Part shown: positions 31,903 through 41,302 of the stretch, in pieces
How the letters are laid out: the number at the start of each line of letters is the position of its first letter
Numbering within the stretch: the first letter of the stretch is position 1
NCBI GenBank assembly: GCA_964586675.1
Contig: CAZPHQ010000023.1
Coordinates: 1-51,704 of the forward strand
DNA length: 51,704 nt
From: JADLGH01 sp964586675
GTDB lineage: Bacteria > Desulfobacterota_D > UBA1144 > Nemesobacterales > UBA2774
Direction: 5' to 3'
The notes under the pieces: model-generated
Told to the model about the DNA's origin: nothing
Databases searched by the model: none
The model's input: the letters and a program-made list of their open reading frames with translations, nothing else
Program-made: the position numbers and the translations under genes

Positions 31903-33816
31903 TTACGTTCCTGCGGATGTGGATTTCAGGTGACGTACTCTCGGCGGGTCGGGCAGCTTAATTTTGTAAGACGGGACGAGGTGCTTGATAGTCCTGAGAA
32001 TGGTTTCGTTCGGCGCTCCCGCTTCGGCCTGGCGTATCAGCTTTTTCACTTCCTCGACGTATTCCCGCCCGAAATGATTCTTGTCGTTGGCCACGAATAT
32101 TTTCTTCATGGTCGTCATCGTCGTGCCTTCTTCTGACGTCAGAATCTCCTCGTATAGCTTTTCGCCCGGGCGGAGTCCTGTGAACACTATCGGGACGTCC
32201 TTGTCGGGCTCGAGGCCGAAGAAGCGTATGATGTTCCGCGCGAGGTCTAAAATCCTCACCGGCTCGCCCATGTCGAGGACGAACACCTCGCCGCCCTTTC
32301 CGAGCGCGCCCGCCTGGAGGACGAGGTAGACGGCCTCCTGTATGCTCATGAAGTAGCGTGTCATCTCGGGGTGGGTTACCGTAACAGGCCCTCCGCGCCT
32401 TACCTGGTCCCTGAATATCGGGATCACGCTCCCGCGCGAATCGAGGACGTTTCCGAACCTGACGGAGACGAACTCCGTCCGGCCTCTTATTTCCCGCAGC
32501 ATGTTTTCGGAGACGCGCTTCGTCGCGCCCATGACGCTCGTCGGGTTTACGGCCTTATCCGTCGAGATGAAGATGAATTTCTGAACGCCGTACTTGACTG
32601 ACAGTAGCGCCGTTACCTTTGTTCCCTCGACATTATTCAGCACCGCCTCCCGGGGCGTGCTTTCGAGGAGAGGGACGTGCTTGTAAGCGGCGGCGTGGAG
32701 GACGACGTCCGGCGAGTGCGCGTCGAATATCGCCTCCATGGCGACGCGGTCCTTCACGTCGGCGATTATAGACACTGTCTTCACCTTGTGAAGCTTCTCG
32801 TTCATCTCCTGGTTTATGAAGAAGAGCTCGGTGTCGCCGACATCGACCATTATCAGGAGCGCGGGCTCGAAGCTCGATACCTGGCGGCAGAGCTCGGAGC
32901 CTATGGAGCCGCCCGCGCCCGTTACCATGACACGCTTGCCTTTAATGTATGACGCGACGCTTTCGATTTCGCCGCTCACGGATTCGCGGCCGAGGAAGTC
33001 CTCGGACGTTACCTCTTTAAAGTCGCCGAGCGTGACCTTGCCCGAGAGGACGTCGGAGATGCCGGGCATGATCTTGATGTGAGGGATTCCGGCGTCCCTC
33101 GCGTGCTCGACTATGGCGTTGATCTGTGACGACGTCGCCGAGGGAATGGAAATAATCAGACCCTCGATGCCGAGCTCTTTTACGACGCCCGGCATGTCTG
33201 CCGACGAGCCCACGACTTTCGTGCCGCGTATGATGCTGCCGAGCTTTCCCGGGTCGTCGTCGATGAACGCGACGGGGATGTAGGGCGTAGCGCCGTTGGC
33301 GGTCTTCAGCTCCTTAAGCAATCTGACGCCCGCGTTGCCTGCGCCGGCTATGAGGACTTTCATCCCCGATGGCTCGGCCTTGTGCGAGGAGTAGAACAAG
33401 CGGAAGCCGAACCTGAGGCCGGTCGAGGCGAATACAGTCAGCAGGAAGTCGATAAAGACGACGGATCGCGGGTAGCCCTTCATCAGCGCGAAGTCTCTCG
33501 CGACGAGGCCTACGAGTGCGAGTATGGCCGCCGCGACGAGCGACGCCTTGAACACCACGATCATGTCGTAGACTGAAAAGAATCTGAACGAGATCTTGTA
33601 GAGCTTGTATCCCCAGAAGACGATGAACTTCGCGGGGACATAGAGGGCCGCGAGTATGAGGGCTTGGCGGAGCTGAGCTGCGTCGAGGCTCCCGAGGCGT
33701 ATCCAGTAGGACGCCAGGAAAATCGCGGTGAAGAGCGGGAGCTCGACCGCGGCTGACATGAGGAGTTTGTGGCGATAGTATTTTTCCGTGCATCCGATGA
33801 CCATGTTCCTTAGCAT
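31903..33816 (-). CDS. Membrane UDP-sugar 4,6-dehydratase, PglF/WbpM/CapD-type
   Basis: 637 residues. Four N-terminal membrane helices are followed by a CoA-binding-like domain and then the SDR catalytic domain with VTGAGGSIGSELCRQV and DKAVNPTSVMGATKR. In this branch the usual catalytic Tyr of Y-x3-K is Met (M-x3-K), the hallmark of PglF/WbpM enzymes, which convert UDP-GlcNAc to the 4-keto-6-deoxy sugar. The start is ATG 33816, eight bases after GGGAGG, seven bases before the end of the sugar-transferase gene; the longer frame to 34245 is a shadow of that gene. It is the last gene of the exopolysaccharide operon. Confidence 0.9.
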   Translation of the reverse strand: MLRNMVIGCTEKYYRHKLLMSAAVELPLFTAIFLASYWIRLGSLDAAQLRQALILAALYVPAKFIVFWGYKLYKISFRFFSVYDMIVVFKASLVAAAILALVGLVARDFALMKGYPRSVVFIDFLLTVFASTGLRFGFRLFYSSHKAEPSGMKVLIAGAGNAGVRLLKELKTANGATPYIPVAFIDDDPGKLGSIIRGTKVVGSSADMPGVVKELGIEGLIISIPSATSSQINAIVEHARDAGIPHIKIMPGISDVLSGKVTLGDFKEVTSEDFLGRESVSGEIESVASYIKGKRVMVTGAGGSIGSELCRQVSSFEPALLIMVDVGDTELFFINQEMNEKLHKVKTVSIIADVKDRVAMEAIFDAHSPDVVLHAAAYKHVPLLESTPREAVLNNVEGTKVTALLSVKYGVQKFIFISTDKAVNPTSVMGATKRVSENMLREIRGRTEFVSVRFGNVLDSRGSVIPIFRDQVRRGGPVTVTHPEMTRYFMSIQEAVYLVLQAGALGKGGEVFVLDMGEPVRILDLARNIIRFFGLEPDKDVPIVFTGLRPGEKLYEEILTSEEGTTMTTMKKIFVANDKNHFGREYVEEVKKLIRQAEAGAPNETILRTIKHLVPSYKIKLPDPPRVRHLKSTSAGT

Positions 33817-34451
33817 CTGATTACCTCCCGTATGGTTCTGAAAATGATCTTCAGGTCGGACCTGAACCCCATCTCTCTCAGGTACTGCCGGTAGAGCGCT
33901 ATCTTTTCGGGAAGGACGACGCTCGTGTATGCTTCCTCGGCGTCGGGGTAGCGGGCGAGCACTTCCTCTTCGTTCCTGAATTCGAGCGCGGCGTAGTCCG
34001 TTATGCCGGGGCTGATTTCGAGGATCTCGGAGTAGTCGTCCCTGAATATGTCGGTGTATTTTCTGACCTCGGGACGCGGACCGACGAGGCTCATGTCGCC
34101 CCTGACGACGTTCCAGAGCTGGGGGAGCTCGTCGAGCTTCCACTTTCGGAGCGTCCGGCCGAGGGGCGTTATGCGAGCGTCGCCCGAGGACGTTACGGCC
34201 GGGCCGGACTTGTCGGCGTCCGCTACCATGGTGCGAAACTTCCACAGACGGAACGGACGACCGCGCCTGCCGACGCGCTCCTGCGCGTAGAAAACAGGGC
34301 CAGGGCTTCCGGCCTTTACGAGCGCCGCTAAGGCGCAGAACAGCGGCGTGAGCGCGATCAGAGCGGGGACGGATACCCCGAGGTCGAGCGCCCTCTTGCC
34401 GTACCCGGCGTAGAATCTCCGGCCGCTATTTGCCGAATTTTTTCGAGACAT
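33810..34451 (-). CDS. Initiating sugar-phosphate transferase, PglC/WcaJ-type
   Basis: 213 residues. One N-terminal hydrophobic segment (VPALIALTPLFCALAALV) is followed by the bacterial sugar transferase core: GRRGRPFRLWKFRTMV, LDELPQLWNVVRGDMSLVGPRPE. This family puts the first sugar-1-phosphate of a repeat unit on undecaprenyl phosphate. The short length, without a large N-terminal domain, resembles PglC/monotopic enzymes rather than WcaJ. It overlaps the aminotransferase stop by 26 bases and the dehydratase start by seven, so the three are tightly coupled. Confidence 0.92.
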   Translation of the reverse strand: MSRKNSANSGRRFYAGYGKRALDLGVSVPALIALTPLFCALAALVKAGSPGPVFYAQERVGRRGRPFRLWKFRTMVADADKSGPAVTSSGDARITPLGRTLRKWKLDELPQLWNVVRGDMSLVGPRPEVRKYTDIFRDDYSEILEISPGITDYAALEFRNEEEVLARYPDAEEAYTSVVLPEKIALYRQYLREMGFRSDLKIIFRTIREVIRC

Positions 34452-35607
34452 CGGTGACGCACTCCGAGACGTAGTCGATTTCCTCGTCGCTCATGCCCGG
34501 GTAGACGGGGAGCGAGACGATGCGCTCGTAAAGCCATTCGGCCCCGGGGAAGTCGCCGGGGGCGTATCCGAATTCGTTCCTGTAGAACGGGTGCAGGTGA
34601 AGCGGTATGAAATGAACGCTCGTCCCTATCCCCCTCGCCGATAGCTCTTCTATGAAACGCGCGCGGTCTATCGTGTGCGCGGCGGGCTCGACGAGAAGGG
34701 GAAAGAGGTGATACGACGTTTCGCGGCCGGGGATCAGAGTCGTCGTCGAAAGGCCGAGCGAGTCGATGATGGCGTCGGCGTATCTCTCGCAGATCTCCTG
34801 CCTCCGGGCGGTCATGGCGTCTAACTTCGCCAGCTGCGCGAGGGCGAGCGCCGCCTGAATGTCCGTCATGTTGTACTTGTATCCGGGCTCGACGACTTCG
34901 TAGAACCACGAGCCGCCGCGGGAGTATCTCTTCCACGCGTCTTTCGAAATTCCATGCAGCCGGAGGACGCGAATCCTGTCGGCCCACTCTTCGTTCTCCG
35001 TCGTGACCATGCCTCCCTCGCCGGCGGCGAGGGGCTTCGTGGCGTAGAAGCTGAAGCAGGTCATGTCGCCAATCGCGCCGACCTGCTTCTCTCCGAACGA
35101 GGCGGGGAGGGAGTGAGCGGCGTCTTCTATGACCCGGAGATCGTGGCTCCAGGCGAGGTCCGCTATGCCGTCCATGTCGCACGGCTGGCCGCCGTAGTGG
35201 ACAGGGATTATCGCGCGTGTCTTCGGCGTGACGGCACGCGCGGCGGCCTCCACGCTCATGTTGCCGGTTTCTTTCTCGACGTCGACAAGTACCGGCCGCC
35301 CGCCGAAGTAGCAGACGACTTCGGCTGTCGCCGTGAAGGTCATCGCCGGGACAATTACTTCGTCGCCGGCTTCGAGGCCCGCAGCCCGGAGGGCGAGGTG
35401 AAGCGCGGCGGTGCCGGAGCTGACGGCGACCGAGTGCGAGGCCCCGGTGTAGGCCGAGAACTCGTTTTCGAATCTCACCGTCCGGGGGCCCATAGTGAGC
35501 CAGCCCGATCTTACCGTGTCGAGGACTTCTGATATCTCGTCCTCTGTTATATAGGGACGGTGGAATGGGATATCCATCGTTTTTTGTTTCGTCTGAACCC
35601 TGTTCAT
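34426..35607 (-). CDS. PLP-dependent sugar aminotransferase, DegT/DnrJ/EryC1/StrS family
   Basis: 393 residues. The motif SFYATKPLAAGEGGM contains the PLP-binding Lys; the N-terminal SGWLTMGPRTVRFENEF and AVSSGTAALHLALRA are canonical for the family. The enzyme transaminates 4-keto (or 3-keto) nucleotide sugars, a PglE-type step after the dehydratase at 31903. The start is ATG 35607, seven bases after AGGAGGAGC. It lies 65 bases from the GNAT gene. Cytoplasmic. Confidence 0.92.
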   Translation of the reverse strand: MNRVQTKQKTMDIPFHRPYITEDEISEVLDTVRSGWLTMGPRTVRFENEFSAYTGASHSVAVSSGTAALHLALRAAGLEAGDEVIVPAMTFTATAEVVCYFGGRPVLVDVEKETGNMSVEAAARAVTPKTRAIIPVHYGGQPCDMDGIADLAWSHDLRVIEDAAHSLPASFGEKQVGAIGDMTCFSFYATKPLAAGEGGMVTTENEEWADRIRVLRLHGISKDAWKRYSRGGSWFYEVVEPGYKYNMTDIQAALALAQLAKLDAMTARRQEICERYADAIIDSLGLSTTTLIPGRETSYHLFPLLVEPAAHTIDRARFIEELSARGIGTSVHFIPLHLHPFYRNEFGYAPGDFPGAEWLYERIVSLPVYPGMSDEEIDYVSECVTDVSKKFGK

Positions 35608-35672
35608 GAGCGCAGCTCCTCCTTTTAGGGGCGTGACTTTTTATCGGATTTTGTCTTGCGGATTTTTACGGA

Positions 35673-36287
35673 TTACTGAATAGCGTGCTTTTCGAGATCG
35701 AGCGCGAGCTCGTACATATAGCGTCCCTCGTAGGATGTGAAGACGCGCTTTACGTCGAAGCCCATTTTCTTGTAAAAGTTGATCACCTTGTCGTTCCTGT
35801 GCCTGTCCGTCGTGAGGACGACTTCGCTCGCTCCCATCTTCGCAGACTCTTCGAGGAAGGCGTCCAAAAGCCGCTCGCCGATCTTCCTGTTGTGAAACTC
35901 CGGCAGCACGGCTATAGACGATAGAAGCGCCGATTCGCTGCCGCCGTGCGAAGAGAACGAGGGGTACGTGAGCGCGCGCCTCGCGAGCTTCATGAGGACG
36001 GCGGGGTTTTTGACGACGCGGCCGAGGGAGCCGAGGACGAGCCTCGGCCACCTCTTTCTGAACGTGCGCCTGAAATAGGAGGACGGATCGACGACGCCGA
36101 CCGCGAAGCCGACAATCCTCCCGTCTTCGATGCAGACGAGGGAGCACCCGTTCTCGTCCGTGAGGAAGTCGGAGTAGAATGTCGTCAAAAACGAGGGGCC
36201 GAGGGAGCTCAGGAAAAAGCCCTCGAAGCCGCTCATGTGTATCCTGACTATGTCGCCCAGATCTTCGGGCTGTGCCTTTCTTATCAT
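35673..36287 (-). CDS. GNAT-family N-acetyltransferase
   Basis: 204 residues. The GNAT core is present: an N-terminal strand IRKAQPEDLGDIVRIH, LLSSIAVLPEFHNRKIGERLL with the acetyl-CoA pyrophosphate loop, and FYKKMGFDV near the end. Between them is a less typical stretch (FFLSSLGPSFLTTFY) found in GNAT proteins of polysaccharide loci. Beside the aminotransferase, it may acetylate the new amino group, which in Campylobacter is done by the unrelated PglD. The GT4 stop overlaps its ATG by four bases, so it is translationally coupled. Confidence 0.85.
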   Translation of the reverse strand: MIRKAQPEDLGDIVRIHMSGFEGFFLSSLGPSFLTTFYSDFLTDENGCSLVCIEDGRIVGFAVGVVDPSSYFRRTFRKRWPRLVLGSLGRVVKNPAVLMKLARRALTYPSFSSHGGSESALLSSIAVLPEFHNRKIGERLLDAFLEESAKMGASEVVLTTDRHRNDKVINFYKKMGFDVKRVFTSYEGRYMYELALDLEKHAIQ

Positions 36288-37543
36288 TTCAGAACCTCCC
36301 TGCTCAGGTGGCCGTGTTTTTCGCTCATTGCCGCCGCCCGGGCGGGCCGCAGTATGTGCTCTATGAGCCGGCCGGCCAGAAGCTCGATGTCGTGGTTTTC
36401 TCTCAGAAAACGTCCGGCGCAGAAAGCCATCTCGTTTCGCTCGTCATCTGTCATCGAGGCGACGCGCACGACGGCGTCGGCCATGCCTTCGGGGTCGTCG
36501 TGAGGGGCCTCGACGCACGAGCCGCTGCCCAGTATCGCGTGGCGGACGGGGGAGGCGTAGATTATCGGAGCGCCCGAGGAGAGATAGTCGATTATCTTGT
36601 TCGGGAATCCGTAGCTCGCCTTTTTTTCGATCAGTATGAAGGCGGACGCGGTCTTCAGAAATTCCAGGAGCTCGCCCTTCGGCATCGGCGGCAAGATCTC
36701 GACGTTGTCCGCGCCTATAGTTTCCGCCAGTGATTTGAGGCTGTCCGTCTGGACGCCGCCGCCGACGAGAGTGAATCTAATGTCGCCCCTGCCCCGGTCC
36801 CGGAGTATCCGCGCGGCCTTTATGACCGTGTCGAGCGGGTATATGGGCTGGAACGAGCCTGCATAAACCACCCGGAATGTTCCCCCTGCGTCGGGGGAGG
36901 GCGCTGGCGGAGGAGGGCCGCCGTTAAGCCGTATTCCGGGTGGGAGGAGGATAGTTTTCTTTTCGTAGCCTCTGTCCTTGAAGTAGCTCCGGGCTTCATC
37001 GGTGAGGCAGATTATCTTTTCGGCCTTCGCATAGAAGTAGCTCATCGTTTTCCCGACCGTGAGGTACACGGGATGACGCTCCGTCATCTTGCCGGACGTT
37101 ACGAACACCTCGGGCCAGAGGTCGCCTATGTCGATGAAGAAGCGCGCGCCGAGCTTTTTTGCCGTGAAGCGCGCGGAGGCGACGGAGAAGGGATGGGCGA
37201 CCGTGCCTATCACTACGTCCGGAACTACCCCCTTCCGCGAAAGGTCCTTGGCTATGGCGTAGCTCTTCCGGGCGTAGTCGGCCATGTTGAGGACACGCCG
37301 CCAGTTGTTGTGAAAATATCCGAAGGTGTTCATGCGGACGTAATTAACGCCGTCCACGGTTTCGATCAGGTACGGGCCGCCGACGTCCCTGATCCGGCTC
37401 TTCAGCATGTGGCTGAAGTTGGACGAGAAGATGTAGACGTCGATGCCCTGCCGGACGAGCTCGCGGGCAAGGTTGTAGTGTCTCGTGCTTCCGGGAACAC
37501 CCGGATAGGAGGCGTACTGGTTGAACATGTATACGGTCGTCAT
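36284..37543 (-). CDS. Glycosyltransferase, GT4 family (WbuB-like)
   Basis: 419 residues. The N-terminal half has NQYASYPGVPGSTRHYNLAREL with the Gly-rich loop, and the C-terminal donor half has YAGSFQPIYPLDTVIKAAR and YGFPNKIIDYLSSGAPII. This fits GT4 transferases such as WbuB that add N-acetylated amino sugars during O-antigen or EPS assembly. Its stop overlaps the GNAT start by four bases; 25 bases separate it from the polymerase gene upstream. Cytoplasmic face of the membrane. Confidence 0.9.
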   Translation of the reverse strand: MTTVYMFNQYASYPGVPGSTRHYNLARELVRQGIDVYIFSSNFSHMLKSRIRDVGGPYLIETVDGVNYVRMNTFGYFHNNWRRVLNMADYARKSYAIAKDLSRKGVVPDVVIGTVAHPFSVASARFTAKKLGARFFIDIGDLWPEVFVTSGKMTERHPVYLTVGKTMSYFYAKAEKIICLTDEARSYFKDRGYEKKTILLPPGIRLNGGPPPPAPSPDAGGTFRVVYAGSFQPIYPLDTVIKAARILRDRGRGDIRFTLVGGGVQTDSLKSLAETIGADNVEILPPMPKGELLEFLKTASAFILIEKKASYGFPNKIIDYLSSGAPIIYASPVRHAILGSGSCVEAPHDDPEGMADAVVRVASMTDDERNEMAFCAGRFLRENHDIELLAGRLIEHILRPARAAAMSEKHGHLSREVLK

Positions 37544-37568
37544 GGATGATGCTCTCCTTCGGCCGCCG

Positions 37569-38948
37569 TCAGGCTGTCCGGCCGTGGCGCAAATCGGGCG
37601 CCGCGTATGCGTGCCTGAACGGCACGCGGGCTTTTACAGAGTGCGGCCTTTTCATGTATACGAGGTTTATGAGTCCGACGTTCATGTAGAACGGTATGGC
37701 GAGCTTCGAGGAATAAAAACCGTCCTGCCCCATGGAGACGAGGCAGAGGACGACTGTGAACATTATCATGTTGAGGGCGAGGATGTATACCGCCCGGTCG
37801 CGCGTCCGGCTTATGAGCTCGAACGACGTTTTAATCAGATAGAAAAGAAAAAGGAGGAAGAAGGCCGTGCCGATGACGCCAGTTTCGATCATGATGCGGA
37901 GGAAGTAGTTGTGCGCCTCGTCGAAGTCGCCCAAAAGCTGGAACACGCTGCCCTTCCCATAGCCGATGACGGGATTTTCGAGGAAGGAATGCCAGAGCGG
38001 CTTCCATATGCCTTCGTTTCTTACTTCCGTGAGCGCGTGGCTCGTCTGCGAGGCTTCGAGCCTGAATATCGGGAAATCGTTCGCCGCGAGGTAGTCATAA
38101 ATCCAGAGCCCGGCAGCGAGGGTTCCGATAACGAAGGCGAAGACTATGATCAGATTTTTAATCGACATGGCACGTTTTCTGAAGACGACGTATATCGCCA
38201 TGAGCGCTATCACGAGGAACGTGCTAGCTATGAAGCTCCGCGAAAGCGTCGCGAAGAGACCGACGAAAGAGCCGAGCATGAGGCCTAGGAGCAGTATGTT
38301 CTTCTTCCAGCCGAAGTAGAGGATCGTGAAAAGAATGAGCGCGTAGGAATAGACGGACGCGACCTGGAACGCCGGGAAGTCGCCGACCAGCGTGAATCCA
38401 TACGAAGGGGCGTAGTCTATGAAGTTGATGAGCTGGCCCTTCGTGTTCGTGAGTATCTGGTACGCGAGCCACGCGATGTTGAGGACCATAGCCACACATA
38501 CGACTTTTATAAGCGTGACTACCTCTTCCCGCTTCGTTATGAAGAAGGGGACTGTGAAGCAGAGGGAGATGTACGAAAGCTCCTTTCCCCAAAAGAGGAC
38601 CGAGCTCGTAATAGGGTGGCCGAGATACGCGACGGCGTAGACAGTTGAGACGAGAGAGACGAATATGAAAAGAATCAGGAACTGCATGTAGGGGGGGTAG
38701 TTCAGCTTCGTTTTCCTCAGGATAAGCATCGAGCCGGCGATGAGGCACATGAGGAACGTGATGAGGTCGTCGATGCGGATGTCGAGCCGCTGCATGTCCG
38801 TCACCTGTCCGAGGGGTATACGCGGGCCGAGAAGGAGACTCAGCGCGAGGAGATAGACGATCACGCTCCTTCGCCTTGAAAAGCCGAGTATGACGACAGA
38901 GGCCGTAACGAAGAAAAGTATTATGGCTATGAGTATGCTCGATATCAC
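37569..38948 (-). CDS. O-antigen polymerase/ligase-like membrane protein (Wzy/WaaL superfamily)
   Basis: 459 residues with about 11 to 12 hydrophobic helices. The large periplasmic loop near residues 300-350 (DYLAANDFPIFRLEAS ... FLENPVIGYGKGS, then EAHNYFLRIMIETG) has the R/H-rich signature of the Wzy/WaaL superfamily, with the terminal helix IGTAFFLLF. Within an otherwise complete Wzx/Wzy locus it is the likely repeat-unit polymerase. Its ATG overlaps the flippase stop by four bases. A second member is encoded divergently at 50091. Confidence 0.85.
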   Translation of the reverse strand: MISSILIAIILFFVTASVVILGFSRRRSVIVYLLALSLLLGPRIPLGQVTDMQRLDIRIDDLITFLMCLIAGSMLILRKTKLNYPPYMQFLILFIFVSLVSTVYAVAYLGHPITSSVLFWGKELSYISLCFTVPFFITKREEVVTLIKVVCVAMVLNIAWLAYQILTNTKGQLINFIDYAPSYGFTLVGDFPAFQVASVYSYALILFTILYFGWKKNILLLGLMLGSFVGLFATLSRSFIASTFLVIALMAIYVVFRKRAMSIKNLIIVFAFVIGTLAAGLWIYDYLAANDFPIFRLEASQTSHALTEVRNEGIWKPLWHSFLENPVIGYGKGSVFQLLGDFDEAHNYFLRIMIETGVIGTAFFLLFLFYLIKTSFELISRTRDRAVYILALNMIMFTVVLCLVSMGQDGFYSSKLAIPFYMNVGLINLVYMKRPHSVKARVPFRHAYAAPDLRHGRTA

Positions 38949-40231
38949 GGGAGCACCACCTTGCGCCGCCAGACGGCGAGCATTATCAGGAGGACGCCGG
39001 CCTCTGTGATTATCATCGAGACGGACGCCGAGGTGAGCATGTCGGCGCCGACGACGTATACGAGAAACGGGAACGCCCCCAGCATGAAGACGACGCTGAA
39101 TACGGACGCGAGCGAATAGAACCTCTGGAGCCCGGCCGAGCTGAGCGCTATTACGAATATCTCCCTTATAACCCTCAGGAAAAAGAACCCGGACAGAATC
39201 CGGAGGACGGGTACGGCATCGTCGAAGCCGCTACCGAGGAGTATGCGGACCGTCTCCGGGCTGAGCACGTAAAGCAGCGCCGTGCACGCGAGTGCCCCCG
39301 TTATCATTACGATCGATGAATAGTGGAAGAGCCGCTTGAACCCCGAGGGGTCGTTCTTGTGGAAGTCCGACAGCACCGGGTAAATCGCCATGAGGGGGAC
39401 AGAGAGCACGAATATTGCGGCGAAGACTATCCTGTGCGCCGAGGAATATATGCCGACGTCGTAGCTTCCGGCGGCGATGCCGAGGATGATTATAGGGAGG
39501 CCCTGGTAGAGGGACGAGAGGCCGCCCGAGATGACGAAGTGAATCGATTCGCCGAGGTTGTCGAGCCACTTTCTCGGCGAGAGGACGAACCTGAAAGAGA
39601 CGCCAGGCTGTTTGTAGTAAGCCGCCCAGAGGAAGAGCGCCCCGCCGATCAGAAAGACGAGGGACCATATGAACGCCGAGGCGGCGAGGTCTTCCGGGCC
39701 TCTTACGAATACGTAAAGCAGAAGCACCAGCGCCCCGTAGGCGACTAGGTTACAGAAGGCGATGGATTTAAGCCGCTCCACGCCCCGGAGATACCATTCC
39801 GTATAAAGCGCGCGGAATACGAGATAGAAAGAAAAGCCGAGGTAGACGAGCCTGTGCGCGGGCGATTCGGTGAGCGCGTATGTTATGAGCACGAAGACTA
39901 TGAACGCGGCGATGCCGCTCGCTATGCGCATCGAGAGTATGGTGTTCAGTATTTCGTCTTTTTTGTCCCTGTTCTTGGCGATTTCCCTCGCGCCGTACAT
40001 GTTCGTGCCGAGGTCGACGGCGAGCCAGAAGTACATCGTGAGCGTGAGGCCGAAGTTAAATACGCCGAAGCCTTCCGCACCGAGCGCCCGGGCGAGGTAC
40101 ATCGTCGCGACGAAGACGAGACCCTTCCCGCCGACCTCGCTCACGCCGGACCAGAAGATGTTGGAGCCGATGCGCGATGTGATGCCGCTCAGCGAAGGCA
40201 ACAGCGGTATGGAAAGCCTGTCAGTTTTCAT
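38945..40231 (-). CDS. Lipid-linked oligosaccharide flippase (Wzx, MATE-like/MOP superfamily)
   Basis: 428 residues with about 12 membrane helices and no soluble domain. The opening helix IFWSGVSEVGGKGLVFVATMYLARALG and RALYTEWYLRGVERLKS are typical of polysaccharide-biosynthesis flippases, which turn undecaprenyl-linked repeat units to the periplasm. It overlaps the polymerase start by four bases and the hydrolase-like gene by 11, in line with one transcript. The inner-membrane location is certain from the hydrophobicity. Confidence 0.9.
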   Translation of the reverse strand: MKTDRLSIPLLPSLSGITSRIGSNIFWSGVSEVGGKGLVFVATMYLARALGAEGFGVFNFGLTLTMYFWLAVDLGTNMYGAREIAKNRDKKDEILNTILSMRIASGIAAFIVFVLITYALTESPAHRLVYLGFSFYLVFRALYTEWYLRGVERLKSIAFCNLVAYGALVLLLYVFVRGPEDLAASAFIWSLVFLIGGALFLWAAYYKQPGVSFRFVLSPRKWLDNLGESIHFVISGGLSSLYQGLPIIILGIAAGSYDVGIYSSAHRIVFAAIFVLSVPLMAIYPVLSDFHKNDPSGFKRLFHYSSIVMITGALACTALLYVLSPETVRILLGSGFDDAVPVLRILSGFFFLRVIREIFVIALSSAGLQRFYSLASVFSVVFMLGAFPFLVYVVGADMLTSASVSMIITEAGVLLIMLAVWRRKVVLP

Positions 40232-41294
40232 TCGCGGTTTCTCTCATCATGGTGTTGTATGGCGCTGATTTTCTGGCGTCGTACGGGTCGTAACCCGCGA
40301 CCGCGGCGGCGTATATCCAGACGTATCCATAAGTCTTCTTCAGCTCGCGTATGAGCGGGGCGAAATCGGAGGCCGTTTTCAGGGAGGAATCCCCGCAGAC
40401 GCCCTTCGTCATCCAGCCGGTACGCGTGACGCCGCCGCTCCAGGGTGAAATCGTTCCCCCGAGCCGGAGGTTCGGATGCTCTTCGAGCGGTTTTTTGAAT
40501 TTCTCCCCGCGCGAGGCGATCCTTTCGCGGAGGTCTTCGAGCGACCTGGCGCAGTAGCCGAGCGAGGCCTCGCCGCCGCTCACCACGACCATCTTCGGCG
40601 CGCTCTCTTCCGCGTATTCGAGCATGCCCTCGATGATGTACGTCACGGTGAACTGCTCTTTTTCGGCGAAGGGGTTCAGGCTCTTCATGGGCGACGCGAA
40701 GCCGGAGAAGAGGAGCCATATGACGGCGTCGGGGTATATATCACCGGCCATCTTTCCGAGCTCGCGCCCAATCTCCGTGAGCCTCTCCTTCACCTCTTTC
40801 TCCGATTTGCCGAGCTCGCCCGCGACGTAAGAAACCCTGTAGGCGTCGTAGTTGTTGTACGCTTCGGGATCGACCACTATCCCGGGCGCGCCTAGCTCCC
40901 TGGCAATCCTGAGCGACGCGCGCCATATGTCGTAAAAATCCCCGAGCGCGCCAGATTCGTCGTAAATATCCATGCCTTTTATAGAGCGGAAGTAGATGTG
41001 CTGCGAATCCTTCGAGAGGGACCTTCCGCCCTCGTCGTACCCGATGAACCTGTTGAAAAAGACCCACGGCCAGACGTCCTTACGCGCGCCCCCGTTGAGC
41101 GTTTTCACCTTTCCGGCGAAGGTCTCGTACGAATAGCGCTTCGTGTCGTATGCCCCTGACAGCGGGACGGCGACGCCGTCGTAGCCTGCGCCGGAGAGGG
41201 CGTTGAGCCCATTCGGGCCGAAGCCGGAAAGGGGCGGCGTGTGAAAGCTCACGAGGAGGACGTAGGGCAGGGCGATGGAAAGAAGCTTCGTCAT
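40221..41294 (-). CDS. Secreted glycoside-hydrolase-like protein in the EPS locus
   Basis: 357 residues. It starts with a signal-like hydrophobic stretch (MTKLLSIALPYVLLVSFHTPP). The sequence pattern GYDGVAVPLSGAYDTKRYSYE, PWVFFNRFIGYDEG, APGIVVDPEAYNNYDAY and YVWIYAAAVAGYDP is that of a TIM-barrel hydrolase with acidic residues at strand ends (Asp/Glu in VVDPEAYN). I cannot place it in a known glycoside-hydrolase family. Many EPS loci encode such an enzyme to edit or release the polymer. The start ATG 41294 is eight bases after the epimerase stop; the longer frame to 41393 is a shadow of the epimerase. Confidence 0.7.
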   Translation of the reverse strand: MTKLLSIALPYVLLVSFHTPPLSGFGPNGLNALSGAGYDGVAVPLSGAYDTKRYSYETFAGKVKTLNGGARKDVWPWVFFNRFIGYDEGGRSLSKDSQHIYFRSIKGMDIYDESGALGDFYDIWRASLRIARELGAPGIVVDPEAYNNYDAYRVSYVAGELGKSEKEVKERLTEIGRELGKMAGDIYPDAVIWLLFSGFASPMKSLNPFAEKEQFTVTYIIEGMLEYAEESAPKMVVVSGGEASLGYCARSLEDLRERIASRGEKFKKPLEEHPNLRLGGTISPWSGGVTRTGWMTKGVCGDSSLKTASDFAPLIRELKKTYGYVWIYAAAVAGYDPYDARKSAPYNTMMRETANEN

Positions 41295-41302
41295 AGTCGT
41301 TA

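Noticed and set aside
33817..34245. N-terminal extension of the 4,6-dehydratase frame
   Set aside because: It overlaps the sugar-transferase gene in another frame, is Arg/Pro/Ser-rich, and the start at 33816 has a good ribosome-binding site.
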